Notes under the pieces: model-generated
What the model saw: only the letters and a program-made list of their open reading frames with translations
Told to the model about the DNA's origin: nothing
Databases searched by the model: none
Made by a program: the position numbers and the translations under genes
From: Oceanobacillus sojae
GTDB taxonomy: Bacteria; Bacillota; Bacilli; Bacillales; Amphibacillaceae
Assembly (NCBI RefSeq): GCF_007991515.1
Contig: NZ_BJYM01000004.1
Location: 186,001 to 250,000 of the forward strand
Direction: 5' to 3'
Length of the DNA stretch: 64,000 nucleotides
In this document: in pieces, positions 9,330 through 18,155 of the stretch
Layout: every line of letters begins with the position of its first letter
Position numbering within the stretch: the first letter of the stretch is position 1

Positions 9330-9865
9330 TTACTCAACTTTCGCACCCGAGAATAAACATCTATGCCTTACCATCCCAGGATGAACATGTTCTTCATTAT
9401 CCTGCTTGTATTTTGTTAAATCATCTTACTATTGAAATGGAGATTGTGTATAGCTCCTGCAACCAACCACTACGCTTTCTGACGTACAAATGTTTTCGAT
9501 GGGGCAAGTAATCGTGACGGGACATTTTTAATATGCACCACGAAAAAGATGTTCTTTACTGTTCTAAATTCTATTTGCTCCGTTGTATTAAACAGTATAG
9601 AATCCCCTGCTAGCGAAAGCGGACCGTTTTAACTCCTGAGGGATTAGCATCATCTGAAGATCCACTTTTGCCAAGTGCTCTTCTTGGCAAGAGTTAGCTG
9701 AAGAGTATACCCCCGGGAAAGAAAAACGGTCCACCGCAGCGGTGGCCTTACATGTTACCTTCTTTCTAGCAAGAGTTTATGCTTTGTCAAGAGATAGATG
9801 GAAGGAATGATCAGTACCTATCACTACGATAAGCAAGTTATTTTTTAGGTGCGAAAGTAGAGTTA
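9330..9865. mobile_element. Terminal-inverted-repeat element, copy A (536 bp, no transposase)
   Basis: Bounded by 18-base imperfect inverted repeats (TTACTCAACTTTCGCACC on the left; its complement with two mismatches at 9848-9865). Much of the interior matches copy B at 23399-23724, including the shared segments GATGAACATGTTCTTCA, TTGTATTAAACAGTAT and AAGAGATAGATGGA. No plausible transposase frame is present, so it is a non-autonomous or decayed element. Compared with copy B it carries two extra segments, one of them a palindromic insert at 9621-9732. The remaining DNA between yloU and rpmB holds no gene I can support. Confidence 0.7.
9621..9732. repeat. Nested inverted-repeat insert inside copy A
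   Basis: GGACCGTTTT at 9621-9630 is perfectly mirrored by AAAACGGTCC at 9723-9732. The interior has a second hairpin (TTGCCAAG / CTTGGCAA) and the word ACTCCTGAGGGA, reminiscent of the ACTCCTGTGGGA core found in other gaps of this window. Copy B lacks the segment, so it was probably inserted into copy A. Confidence 0.6.
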
Positions 9866-9974
9866 CTTATTTAACAAAACAACATTTCAAAAGAGTAAAA
9901 TAAAATGTTTTGAAATCTATTTGCTTTAGCTTCTCCTTCGATAATAAAAAGATTCAATTGCAATATTGGGTGAG

Positions 9975-10002
9975 TTATGATAAATTAAGTTAGTGGTATA
10001 CT
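9975..10002 (+). promoter_or_regulatory. rpmB promoter
   Basis: A -10 TATACT (9997-10002) is preceded by TGG, giving an extended -10 (TGn). The -35 candidate TTATGA (9975-9980, 16-base spacer) is weak. The start site would lie about 20 bases before the strong Shine-Dalgarno AAGGAGGG (10017-10024) of rpmB. Confidence 0.6.
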
Positions 10003-10029
10003 GATTTTGGAATGTAAGGAGGGAATAGC

Positions 10030-10218
10030 ATGGCTAGAAAATGTGTTGTAACTGGACGCCAAACACGTAGTGGTAACCAACGTTCTCACGCTATGAATTC
10101 CAACAAGCGTAATTGGAAAGCAAATGTACAAAAAGTACGTATCATGGTAGATGGAAAACCGAAGAAAGTATATGTATCTGCTCGTGCATTAAAATCAGGC
10201 AAAGTAGAACGTGTATAA
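10030..10218 (+). CDS. rpmB: 50S ribosomal protein L28
   Basis: L28 is a component of the large ribosomal subunit. The 62-residue basic protein begins [20 protein letters not shown] and ends with [14 protein letters not shown], as in other Bacillaceae. It has one N-terminal cysteine and lacks the full four-cysteine set of zinc-binding L28 paralogues. A strong Shine-Dalgarno (AAGGAGGG) precedes the ATG. It is one of the few plus-strand genes here, transcribed alone with its own promoter and terminator and convergent with spoVM, as in B. subtilis. Confidence 0.97.
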   Translation: MARKCVVTGRQTRSGNQRSHAMNSNKRNWKANVQKVRIMVDGKPKKVYVSARALKSGKVERV

Positions 10219-10245
10219 TATACGAAAATATGTGCATATGCCCTA

Positions 10246-10275
10246 AAAACACCATAATTACATGGTGTTTTTTTG
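10246..10275 (+). terminator. rpmB intrinsic terminator
   Basis: AAAACACCAT pairs with ATGGTGTTTT (10-bp stem, 6-base loop), followed by a run of T. It lies 28 bases after the rpmB stop codon. Confidence 0.9.
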
Positions 10276-10296
10276 TTGTCTGGTCAAACCTATCCT

Positions 10297-10335
10297 AAAA
10301 AACGAGCTTTTGCCATCTGTGACAAAAGCTCGTTT
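10297..10335 (-). terminator. spoVM intrinsic terminator
   Basis: A 13-bp stem (AAACGAGCTTTTG and its complement) with a 10-base loop is followed on the minus strand by TTTTTT. It sits 4 bases beyond the spoVM stop and ends the thiN-side transcript before it meets rpmB. Confidence 0.88.
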
Positions 10336-10339
10336 ACTA

Positions 10340-10423
10340 TTACTTTTCTTTTTTGAATACACCAATGATGACTTTTACAAACCCGCCTACAAACTTAGGA
10401 AGCTTAATCGTATAGAATTTCAT
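10340..10423 (-). CDS. spoVM: Stage V sporulation protein SpoVM
   Basis: SpoVM is a tiny amphipathic-helix peptide that senses convex membrane curvature on the forespore, anchors SpoIVA and is required for coat assembly. The 27-codon frame encodes MKFYTIKLPKFVGGFVKVII followed by GVFKKEK, nearly identical to the 26-residue B. subtilis peptide over its first 14 positions, including the membrane-inserting N-terminus and Pro9. GGGAGGGCC precedes the ATG. It lies between thiN and rpmB as in B. subtilis. I could not identify its mother-cell promoter, which would have to lie in the end of thiN. Confidence 0.95.
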   Translation of the reverse strand: MKFYTIKLPKFVGGFVKVIIGVFKKEK

Positions 10424-10465
10424 TTATAAAGGCCCTCCCTGTTTAACCATCCTGTTTGCTTCTAG

Positions 10466-11113
10466 TTAAACTGCATCAAAACTCTTTACTAGTATTAGTA
10501 TGCCTTTACAGAAAGAAAAAGTACCTTTTTTTTGACTAAGCTCATTAGATATGCATAAAGAAGATCCCCAATGTATGGTCTGGTTCTCTAATGGATATAA
10601 AAATCCTGACAAAGTTAATCCGGCAACCTCCGGAGTAAATGATAAAAAAGAAATATAGGAATATCCCTCAGGCTCAATGGAATAAACACCTGGTTCAAAC
10701 ATTTCCATATAATTTCCTTGATCAATAATAACAGCACGCTTTCCCTGCTTTAATAATGGATATAGCAATTGAATATTCATTAATGCATGATCCAGTCTGC
10801 CTCCGGTTACACCAAAAAGATAAAATTCACTTGCTTCTTTCTCTATTCCCATATCAATAGCAATCTCTAAATCTGTCTGATTCTTCATCACTGGATGTTT
10901 ATCAAAAACCTTTGCATACTTTTCGATTATAGAGTACTCATTTTCAGAGACAGAATCAAAATCTCCCAGTGCGACGTCAATAGTTATTCCTTGTTCTGCT
11001 AAATAAAGCGCTCCCCGGTCAGCACCAATCCAAAAATCCATTTTTTCCTGATAGTCTAAAAGAGTGGGTAGTTGCCCTTTAGGACCGTTACCCACAATGC
11101 CAACACGTTTCAT
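10466..11113 (-). CDS. thiN: Thiamine pyrophosphokinase ThiN
   Basis: ThiN transfers pyrophosphate from ATP to thiamine, giving thiamine diphosphate. Family features are ADRGALYLAEQGI, ALGDFDSVSE near residues 49-58, and KNQTDLEIAI followed by VTGGRLDHALMN. Length 215 is usual. The ATG shares its A with the rpe stop codon (TAATG), so translation is coupled to rpe. It closes the prpC-prkC-rsgA-rpe-thiN cluster. Confidence 0.95.
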   Translation of the reverse strand: MKRVGIVGNGPKGQLPTLLDYQEKMDFWIGADRGALYLAEQGITIDVALGDFDSVSENEYSIIEKYAKVFDKHPVMKNQTDLEIAIDMGIEKEASEFYLFGVTGGRLDHALMNIQLLYPLLKQGKRAVIIDQGNYMEMFEPGVYSIEPEGYSYISFLSFTPEVAGLTLSGFLYPLENQTIHWGSSLCISNELSQKKGTFSFCKGILILVKSFDAV

Positions 11114-11769
11114 TATTTCTTCGCACTCTTGCGAATCAAGTCAATAGCTTCTTTTCGATTACTCTGGTTAAAAACAGCACTTCCAGCAACTAATACATCT
11201 GCACCATTTTCGGTACAGATAGGAGCAGTTTCCTCATTAACTCCTCCATCAATCTCAATTTCAAAATCCAAGCCCATTTCTTCACGCCATGCTGCAATTT
11301 GAGCAATTTTAGGAACTACCTCTTTAATAAAAGATTGACCTCCAAAGCCTGGATTTACTGTCATTAATAATACAAGATCCACTTCTGTTAAAACAGGTTT
11401 AATCATTTCTGCCGGTGTTCCCGGATTAATTACTACTCCCGGCTTTACACCATGAGAACGGATTAATTGTAATGTCCGGTGCAGATGTACACATGCCTCC
11501 TGATGAACGGTGATGATGGAAGCACTTTTAGCAAATTGCGGTATATATGCATCCGGATTTTCTATCATTAAATGGACATCTAACGGCAAATTCGTAATTG
11601 GCTTAATGGCATCTGCTATTAAAGGACCGATTGTAATATTAGGAACGAAATGTCCATCCATCACATCAACATGAATGTAATCAGCTCCGGCTTTCTCCAC
11701 CTCTTTAATCTCTTCTCCAAGCTTTGCAAAATCCGCTGATAAAATAGAAGGTGCTATTTTTGTCATCAT
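11113..11769 (-). CDS. rpe: Ribulose-phosphate 3-epimerase
   Basis: Rpe interconverts ribulose 5-phosphate and xylulose 5-phosphate in the pentose phosphate pathway. The 218-residue TIM barrel has the metal and catalytic segments IAPSILSADF, HVDVMDGHFVPN, DVHLMI, MTVNPGFGGQ and EIDGGVN (the second catalytic Asp). The start overlaps the rsgA stop by one base (TAATG), with a second in-frame ATG immediately after. Its place between rsgA and thiN is conserved in Bacillaceae. Confidence 0.97.
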   Translation of the reverse strand: MMTKIAPSILSADFAKLGEEIKEVEKAGADYIHVDVMDGHFVPNITIGPLIADAIKPITNLPLDVHLMIENPDAYIPQFAKSASIITVHQEACVHLHRTLQLIRSHGVKPGVVINPGTPAEMIKPVLTEVDLVLLMTVNPGFGGQSFIKEVVPKIAQIAAWREEMGLDFEIEIDGGVNEETAPICTENGADVLVAGSAVFNQSNRKEAIDLIRKSAKK

Positions 11770-12650
11770 TAATACCTCGGCTTTCTTGTTTTAATTTCTT
11801 CCAAAAAACGTAAATAATGATTATATCGGAATTCAGCTATAGTACCATCATCAACAGCTGCTTTAACGGCACATTTAGGTTCTTTATCATGCAGACAGCC
11901 TCTGAACTTGCAATCTGACATATGAAGCCTTATTTCCGGAAAACAAACACCTAAATCCTCGGACTCTAAATCAGAAAACTCTAATGCGCTAAATCCTGGT
12001 GTATCAGCTACAAGACCTTCTCCGATTGTCAAAAGCTCAACATGTCTTGTTGTATGCTTGCCCCTCCCGAGACTTTTAGAAATCTCCGCCGTTTCTATAA
12101 ACAAATTAGGATCGAGCGTATTTAACAGGGTTGATTTCCCTACTCCGGACTGGCCAGCAAATACGGAAACTTTATCTTTGAAATAAGGTATTACTTCAGA
12201 GATCCACTCAGGCTCTTTCGAAGATAATAATTTCACTTCATAGCCAATATGCTGGTAGGCTGCTTGATATTCCTGAATTCTGGCTGTTTCCTGAGGTGTC
12301 GTTAAATCCATTTTTGTAATAAAAATTAAAGGCTGAATATGCTTGGACTCTACAAGGACAAGAAACCGGTCAAGTAATAACGGATTAAAATCCGGTGAAG
12401 TAGCTGCATTGACAATACATACCTGATCAATATTAGCAATAGGAGGCCGAATAAGCTCATTCGACCTGTCTTTTATTTTCATAATATAACCTTCATCTTC
12501 GTTACGGATTTCAAATTCTACATAATCACCTACTAACGGAGAGATTTTTTTATTTCTAAAAAGGCCTCTCCCCTTGCAGGCATAAATTCCTTCATTTGAC
12601 TGTACGTAGTAGAAGCCGCTTAATGCCTTAATAATTCTGCCTACTGCCAT
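11769..12650 (-). CDS. rsgA: Ribosome small-subunit-dependent GTPase RsgA
   Basis: RsgA (CpgA/YloQ) is a circularly permuted GTPase that aids late 30S assembly. An N-terminal OB-fold (about residues 1-65) is followed by the permuted G domain: TKMDL (G4) precedes GQSGVGKSTLLN (G1) and DTPGF (G3). A C-terminal zinc motif follows, with cysteines in CFPEIRLHMSDCKFRGCLHD and a last Cys in EPKCAVK. The ATG immediately follows the prkC stop (TAG-ATG), so translation is likely coupled. In B. subtilis CpgA is a PrkC substrate, which fits this arrangement. Confidence 0.97.
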   Translation of the reverse strand: MAVGRIIKALSGFYYVQSNEGIYACKGRGLFRNKKISPLVGDYVEFEIRNEDEGYIMKIKDRSNELIRPPIANIDQVCIVNAATSPDFNPLLLDRFLVLVESKHIQPLIFITKMDLTTPQETARIQEYQAAYQHIGYEVKLLSSKEPEWISEVIPYFKDKVSVFAGQSGVGKSTLLNTLDPNLFIETAEISKSLGRGKHTTRHVELLTIGEGLVADTPGFSALEFSDLESEDLGVCFPEIRLHMSDCKFRGCLHDKEPKCAVKAAVDDGTIAEFRYNHYLRFLEEIKTRKPRY

Positions 12651-14795
12651 CTACTCTTCCTCTCCCTCATAGGATACAGTCCTTTCAGCAACTACCTCAT
12701 CATCTCTGGTAATTCGATACTCTGCATCAGTTCCCTGTGCAATGGTCAGTGTAAACCTTACCTCTGTATCTTCTGTGATGGTCTGTTCTTCATATACATC
12801 TGAGATGTCGTTATTGGCATCACCGATATAAATTCGGACTATTTGTTCTCCAGACTCCTGGTTTTCAGTATCTTCTTCATTTCCTTCATCTGTATTTTCA
12901 CTGTCTTCGTTTCCATCATCGGTATTTTCTTCGTTTGTCTCATCATTTTGATCTTCTTCATTATTTTCATCACCAGATGATTCTTCTCCAGCTCCGGGGT
13001 CTTCTTCATCCAATGTGTACGGAACCGTAAAAGAAACAGAGTGAGACCGCGGCGGTTCTTCTTCTGGTCCAAGAGAGAAATAAACATCTACTGTTGATCC
13101 TTTTTCTACCTCCGTTCCAGATTCAGGAGATTGACTGCTGACCAGCCCTTCCTCGACACTATCGGAATGCTCCTCATGCTGATTTATGCTTAATTCATTA
13201 CGATCTAAATAAGCCTTTACTTCCTCTTCATTCATTCCTGTCAAATTATTCAGGCTCACCATTTCTGGTCCAGCGCTGACTTCAAAAATTACTTTTGTAT
13301 CAGCTGGCACTACAGATGCCCCCGGATCCGGCTGGACTTGGGAGATGATCTCACCGACCGGCTGATCAGAATTTCTTTCAAATGGCGTGATATCGTCAAA
13401 TCCTTCCTGATTCAGCTGTGTTTTAACTTCTTCAAAATCTTCTCCGACATAATCATCAAATTCCACTTGTTCAGGCCCTTGGCTGACAAACAGGGTTATC
13501 GTTGCCCCTTCTTTGACCGTTCTTCCGGCAACAGGATCTGTTCTTTCAACATATCCTGATTCAACCTCATCCGAATTGACCTCTTCTATTTCAACGATCA
13601 GGTTCTGGCTTTCCAGCGCATCTCTCGCCTCATCAGCCGGCTGATTGACAAAATCGTCTATCGTAACATCTTTTGGCTGCATAGCATACACAATAGCAGC
13701 AGTGCCGATAGCAATAAGCAATAGTAAGATCAGAGAAATCCAGATTATTTTTTTCTTTTTACTGGAAGGCTTCTTTTTATCCTTCTTTTTCTTATTTTTT
13801 TTCTTCTCATTACTTTCTTCAGGGTAGCTTTTTGTCGGTTCCGTATCTGCCTGATGGACAATTGTCTGGCCTGCTTCATCCTCCGAAGACAAATCTTCAT
13901 CTGTAATAATCGGAATTGCTTTTGTCTCATCGCCATCTTCATCCGGAATCTTAAATGGCTCTTCATTTAATTTTTCAGGTGAAAGTGCCGTCTCCAGAGC
14001 TGCCTCAAACTGATAGACATCCGCATAGCGGTAAAATGGATTTTTTGCTGTTGCCTGTAACACAATATTCTCCACACTCTGCGGGATATCCGGGTTAATC
14101 TCTTTAACAGACGGCGTATCATTTTGTAAATGCTTTAAAGCAATGGACACAGGAGACTGTCCGGAAAAAGGAAGCTTTCCTGTTAATAATTCAAATAGTA
14201 CAATCCCTAAAGAATAGACATCGGATTTTTTTGTTGCCATACCGCCCCGAGCCTGCTCTGGTGACAAATAATGAACAGAACCCAAAATAGAATTTGTTTG
14301 TGTTAATGCTGTAGCACTAAGAGCCATAGCAATCCCAAAGTCTGTTACCTTTGCCTGGCCAAAACGATCAATTAATATATTCTGAGGCTTAATGTCACGA
14401 TGAATAATATCATTCTCATGTGCCTGTGCAATCGCAGAAGAAATCTGCTTCATAATATCCAGAGCAAGTGGAACCTCTACTGGTCCAAATTGTTGGATAT
14501 ATTCCTTTAAAGTCATTCCCTCCACATATTCCATAACCATATACAGTGTTTGGTCTTCCTCACCCACGTCATAGATATTTACAATATTCGGGTGGGAAAG
14601 AGAGCTTGCAGATTGTGCCTCACGGTCAAAACGGGCAATAAACTCCTGATCATGGATATAGTCAGTCCGCAATGCTTTAACTGCTACATCACGGTCAAGA
14701 ATAGTATCTCTGGCAAGGAAGACATTCGCCATGCCTCCTCCGCCAATTTTTCTTTCGATTTTATAACGGTCATTTAATAAGTGTCCCTTTTTCAT
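12651..14795 (-). CDS. prkC: PASTA-domain Ser/Thr protein kinase PrkC
   Basis: PrkC is a membrane kinase that senses muropeptide or cell-wall state and controls germination and wall metabolism. The kinase domain (about residues 11-270) shows IGGGGMANVF, catalytic Lys40 (VAVKAL), HRDIKPQN and DFGIA. A lysine-rich juxtamembrane stretch precedes the transmembrane helix near residues 351-375, followed by three extracellular PASTA repeats (each starting after a VSQGPE/VSAGPE/FSLGPE-type junction) and a C-terminal beta domain. At 714 residues it exceeds B. subtilis PrkC (648). The excess is largely an acidic Glu/Asp/Asn-rich stretch at about residues 596-650 that splits the last domain. The start overlaps the prpC stop. 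Confidence 0.95.
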   Translation of the reverse strand: MKKGHLLNDRYKIERKIGGGGMANVFLARDTILDRDVAVKALRTDYIHDQEFIARFDREAQSASSLSHPNIVNIYDVGEEDQTLYMVMEYVEGMTLKEYIQQFGPVEVPLALDIMKQISSAIAQAHENDIIHRDIKPQNILIDRFGQAKVTDFGIAMALSATALTQTNSILGSVHYLSPEQARGGMATKKSDVYSLGIVLFELLTGKLPFSGQSPVSIALKHLQNDTPSVKEINPDIPQSVENIVLQATAKNPFYRYADVYQFEAALETALSPEKLNEEPFKIPDEDGDETKAIPIITDEDLSSEDEAGQTIVHQADTEPTKSYPEESNEKKKNKKKKDKKKPSSKKKKIIWISLILLLLIAIGTAAIVYAMQPKDVTIDDFVNQPADEARDALESQNLIVEIEEVNSDEVESGYVERTDPVAGRTVKEGATITLFVSQGPEQVEFDDYVGEDFEEVKTQLNQEGFDDITPFERNSDQPVGEIISQVQPDPGASVVPADTKVIFEVSAGPEMVSLNNLTGMNEEEVKAYLDRNELSINQHEEHSDSVEEGLVSSQSPESGTEVEKGSTVDVYFSLGPEEEPPRSHSVSFTVPYTLDEEDPGAGEESSGDENNEEDQNDETNEENTDDGNEDSENTDEGNEEDTENQESGEQIVRIYIGDANNDISDVYEEQTITEDTEVRFTLTIAQGTDAEYRITRDDEVVAERTVSYEGEEE

Positions 14796-15553
14796 GCAGG
14801 TTCACCTGCCTCCGAGTCTGAACCGTCATGTGCTATTAATATAAGCGAAATATTATCTTCTCCACCGCGCTCGTTCGCTAAATCAATAAGTTCTTGACCT
14901 ATCTCATTCATCCCTTTATCTGCTGTAATAAATTGTGCTAATTCAGTTTGACTCAGCTTATCAGATAAACCATCTGAGCATAATAATAATCGATCTCCGG
15001 CATCCCATGTCAGAGTTTTTATGTCTGTATCCACTTGAGCCTCTGTTCCTAGCGCACGGATAATATAATTTTTATAGGGGTGAACTTCAGCGTCCCCCTC
15101 TGTTATCTCGCCTCTTTTAACAAGCTCATTAACAAAGGAATGATCTTCCGTCACCTGTTCAACATGCTCGCCTCTGGCAATGTACAAACGACTGTCTCCA
15201 ATATGGGCAATGGTAAGCGAACTGCCTGACATAACTGCAGCAACAAGTGTCGTTCCCATTCCTTCCAGTTGTTTGTTTTCTTGAGATTTCCGAAAAATTT
15301 GCTCATTCGTTTCTTTTATTATATTTTGAAGCCATTGTTCAATATCGTTTGGATTTTGAACTGTTTCTGTTTCTTCCCATCTTTTTTTCATATTTTCCAC
15401 AGCCAGCATACTTGCTACATCCCCGGCTTTGTGACCACCCATGCCATCAGCTATAATCGCAATGGGCTGGCTGGTTTTATTTTCAAAAATACCGCCTGCA
15501 TCTTCATTATGGTTGCGAACTTGGCCGCAATGCGTTAAGAAAAGCCCTTCCAA
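14792..15553 (-). CDS. prpC: PP2C-family Ser/Thr phosphatase PrpC
   Basis: PrpC removes phosphates added by PrkC. The 253-residue PPM domain has its metal-binding residues in NHNEDAG, ADGMGGHKAGD, HIGDSRLY, CSDGLSDKL and GGEDNISLI. The start is a TTG at 15553 with AAGGGGGGAG six bases upstream; no in-frame ATG gives the conserved N-terminus (GLFLTHCGQVRNHNED). It overlaps prkC by 4 bases. In B. subtilis rlmN precedes prpC; here the preceding 288 bases contain no gene. Confidence 0.95.
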   Translation of the reverse strand: MEGLFLTHCGQVRNHNEDAGGIFENKTSQPIAIIADGMGGHKAGDVASMLAVENMKKRWEETETVQNPNDIEQWLQNIIKETNEQIFRKSQENKQLEGMGTTLVAAVMSGSSLTIAHIGDSRLYIARGEHVEQVTEDHSFVNELVKRGEITEGDAEVHPYKNYIIRALGTEAQVDTDIKTLTWDAGDRLLLCSDGLSDKLSQTELAQFITADKGMNEIGQELIDLANERGGEDNISLILIAHDGSDSEAGEPA

Positions 15554-15841
15554 GAGCTGCTCCCCCCTTTACAGATCCAAATATATCCTTTTCAAACATT
15601 TATTATTACTTTGTTATTAAGTGCTTTTCAATAAAAATGTTATTACGAATTTCTCATTTTTTGAATAAATATTTCTATCCTTAATTATTGCACAATCTTC
15701 CGCATAATAAAACTATGCAGTGTACAAGTTGAATAATATATTTAAACTTCTTTCATATGCGTTAACTATAAAAGGGCTTAAATTATCCACTATCCGTTTG
15801 AAGCTTGGTATTCACGGCCGATTTTCCTTAATAAGAATTGC
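15554..15841. other. Gene-free gap between rsmB and prpC
   Basis: AT-rich DNA of 288 bases without a convincing reading frame, repeat or clear terminator. It occupies the place where B. subtilis carries rlmN. A promoter for prpC-prkC is expected here but I cannot assign one confidently. Confidence 0.6.
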
Positions 15842-17188
15842 TCACTTATTCCGCTTAATCCGTGTAAGGAAAAATCCATCTGTCTGAAAATCCTGAGGAA
15901 ACAGCTGTAAACCTTCCGGCGACCAGCCTGGAGCATGCTGTAATGGTTCGGAAAGCTCTTCCCTGAACGAGAAATCTATGCCAAAAGCTGGATTATTTTC
16001 TAAAAATGTTTGAACAACTTGATTATTCTCCAATTTATCAACTGTACAAGTACTGTAAATAAGCAGCCCCTCAGGCTTAAGCAGTTTGGCTGCAGACTGG
16101 ATAATATCCAGTTGTATCGTTGCAAGCCGTTCAATATCAGACGCCTGCTTTTCATACTTAATCTCAGGCTTCCCATTAATTACACCTAATCCTGAACAAG
16201 GGGCGTCGATAAGAATCCTGTCAAAGCTCTCCTCTTCATACTGCTCATAAAGGTTCCTGGCATCGCCTTGAAAAGCAGATATAGCATGCAAATCCAATAC
16301 AGCTGCCTTTTCTTCTATCAATTTCACTTTTTTCTTATGCAAATCATAGGCATGAATTTCACCTTGATCCGCCATTTTTTCAGCAATGTGCGTAGCTTTT
16401 CCACCTGGAGCACTGCAAGTATCCAGCACTTTCATACCCGGCTTTAGCTTTAAGGACTCTGCTGCAAGCATAGAGCTTTGATCCTGTATGGTTATAAATC
16501 CCTCCTGCAACAGATTCGTTTTAAATATATTTCCTTTTTGAATCAGAATGCCCTGCTGTGAAAACTGTGATGCAGTTACAGTAAAGCCTTGCTTTTCTAA
16601 TTGCTCCATAACAGCTTCACGATCCATTTTCATAGGCTGAACCCGGATAGACATTGGAAAATGCCTTAAATTCTCGCGGCACATTGCTTCTGTCCGCTCC
16701 TTGCCATACATTTCTGTCCATCTTTTTACAAGCCATACAGGATGGCTTGTCTCTATCGAAATCCGCTCTACAGGGTCCTTTATTAAAGTTAAATCTGGAA
16801 GACCGTTACGTCGAATGCTGCGTAATATACCATTTACAAATGAAGCTATTCCCTTATGTCCTCGGATTTTAGCAATTTCAACAGACTCATGAACCACTGC
16901 GTGATCTGGAACTTTTTCCAAATAAACCATCTGGTAAACAGACATTCTTAAAAGCTGTTTTACCCATAAATCTAATTTCTTTTTATTTTTCATAAAATGC
17001 GATATATAGTAATCAATCGTTATTTGATTCTGTACAGTTCCATAAACAACCTCTGTCAGTAATCTTTTATCCTTTTCGTTCAAATCCTTTTGCTGTAATT
17101 CATGATTTAAAAGCAGATTGCTGAAACCTTTATCTTTTTCAATCCGAATAAGAATGTCGAGCATTGTTTGTCTCAATTGATATTTCAT
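15842..17188 (-). CDS. rsmB: 16S rRNA (cytosine-967-C5)-methyltransferase RsmB
   Basis: RsmB (Sun) methylates C967 of 16S rRNA (E. coli numbering). The N-terminal NusB-like RNA-binding domain covers about residues 1-140. The methyltransferase domain shows DTCSAPGGKATHIAE (SAM binding), IDAPCSGLGV (motif IV Cys) and YSTCTVDKLEN (motif VI Cys, the catalytic one). Length 448 is typical. It starts 7 bases after the fmt stop and belongs to the coaBC-priA-fmt-rsmB run. Confidence 0.97.
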   Translation of the reverse strand: MKYQLRQTMLDILIRIEKDKGFSNLLLNHELQQKDLNEKDKRLLTEVVYGTVQNQITIDYYISHFMKNKKKLDLWVKQLLRMSVYQMVYLEKVPDHAVVHESVEIAKIRGHKGIASFVNGILRSIRRNGLPDLTLIKDPVERISIETSHPVWLVKRWTEMYGKERTEAMCRENLRHFPMSIRVQPMKMDREAVMEQLEKQGFTVTASQFSQQGILIQKGNIFKTNLLQEGFITIQDQSSMLAAESLKLKPGMKVLDTCSAPGGKATHIAEKMADQGEIHAYDLHKKKVKLIEEKAAVLDLHAISAFQGDARNLYEQYEEESFDRILIDAPCSGLGVINGKPEIKYEKQASDIERLATIQLDIIQSAAKLLKPEGLLIYSTCTVDKLENNQVVQTFLENNPAFGIDFSFREELSEPLQHAPGWSPEGLQLFPQDFQTDGFFLTRIKRNK

Positions 17189-17195
17189 AATTATA

Positions 17196-18137
17196 TTATT
17201 CTCCTAGTATTACACCAATTTGAATCCTGTCCTGTGAAGCCTGTAAGTAATCTTTTACTTTCATACGTTTCTTTCCGGCAGGTTGAATTTCTTTTATTTT
17301 AAGACTTGTTTGTTCCCCGCACTGAACAGTAAAGGATTCACTATCCTTGGCTATAATTTCACCTGCCGGGCTTGTTGAATTTGACTCAGAAACTTCTTCT
17401 CCCCACCAGATTTTCATTACTTTATCTTCATAGGTTGTAAATGCAACCGGCCAGGGGTGAAGCCCTCTTATTTGATTGTAAATCTCACCTGCTGGTCTAT
17501 CCCAGTCAATTTTTTCCTGCTCACGTTTTATATTTGATGCAAAGGTTGCTAATTCGTCCTCTTGCTTTTTTGGTGTTATTTTATCTGCAAATAAGTCAGG
17601 CAATGTTTCAATCAGCAAGTCTGAACCGGCGGTGGCCAGCTTATCATGCAGTGTACCGACATGATCTGTGTCTTCTATCTCTACCTCCACCTGAGTAAGG
17701 ATATCACCTGCATCTAATTTTTCTGCCATATACATAATCGTTACTCCTGTTTTATTCTTACCCTGTATAATAGAATAATGAATTGGTGCGCCGCCACGCA
17801 GCTCAGGAAGCAGGGAAGCATGGACATTGATTGCCCCAAAAGGTGCTATCTTAAGCACTTCTTTAGGAAGAATTTGCCCATAAGCTGCAGTGATAATCAA
17901 ATCCGGTTTGGCATCTGCAAGTGCTTGGAAATCATTCTTTAGCTTTTCTGGCTGAAATACTTCTATCCCATGCTTTAAAGCTTCCACCTTAACCGGTGGA
18001 GGAGTAATGATTTTCTTTCTTCCTTTAGGTCTGTCCGGCTGCGTAACAACAAGAACTACATCATATTTATTTTCAATTATTTTTTGTAAAACAGGGACAG
18101 CAAAATCCGGCGTCCCCATAAAAACGATCCGTTTCAT
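17196..18137 (-). CDS. fmt: Methionyl-tRNA formyltransferase
   Basis: Fmt formylates initiator Met-tRNA using 10-formyl-tetrahydrofolate. Segments typical of the family are [10 protein letters not shown] at the N-terminus, [21 protein letters not shown] (catalytic Asn-His region) and [13 protein letters not shown] (catalytic Asp). The C-terminal OB domain binds tRNA. Two adjacent ATGs (18140 and 18137) are possible; GAGG upstream is better spaced for 18137. It follows priA by 18 bases. In B. subtilis def lies between priA and fmt; it is absent here. Confidence 0.97.
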   Translation of the reverse strand: MKRIVFMGTPDFAVPVLQKIIENKYDVVLVVTQPDRPKGRKKIITPPPVKVEALKHGIEVFQPEKLKNDFQALADAKPDLIITAAYGQILPKEVLKIAPFGAINVHASLLPELRGGAPIHYSIIQGKNKTGVTIMYMAEKLDAGDILTQVEVEIEDTDHVGTLHDKLATAGSDLLIETLPDLFADKITPKKQEDELATFASNIKREQEKIDWDRPAGEIYNQIRGLHPWPVAFTTYEDKVMKIWWGEEVSESNSTSPAGEIIAKDSESFTVQCGEQTSLKIKEIQPAGKKRMKVKDYLQASQDRIQIGVILGE

Positions 18138-18155
18138 CATACTTACCTCATTTCC

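Noticed and set aside
10113..10298. Second frame overlapping rpmB
   Set aside because: Runs through the rpmB terminator and has no ribosome site; rpmB itself is certain.
12839..13087. Minus-strand frame inside the acidic part of prkC
   Set aside because: A Met/Lys-rich product from the repeated GAA/GAT codons read out of frame; no independent start signal.
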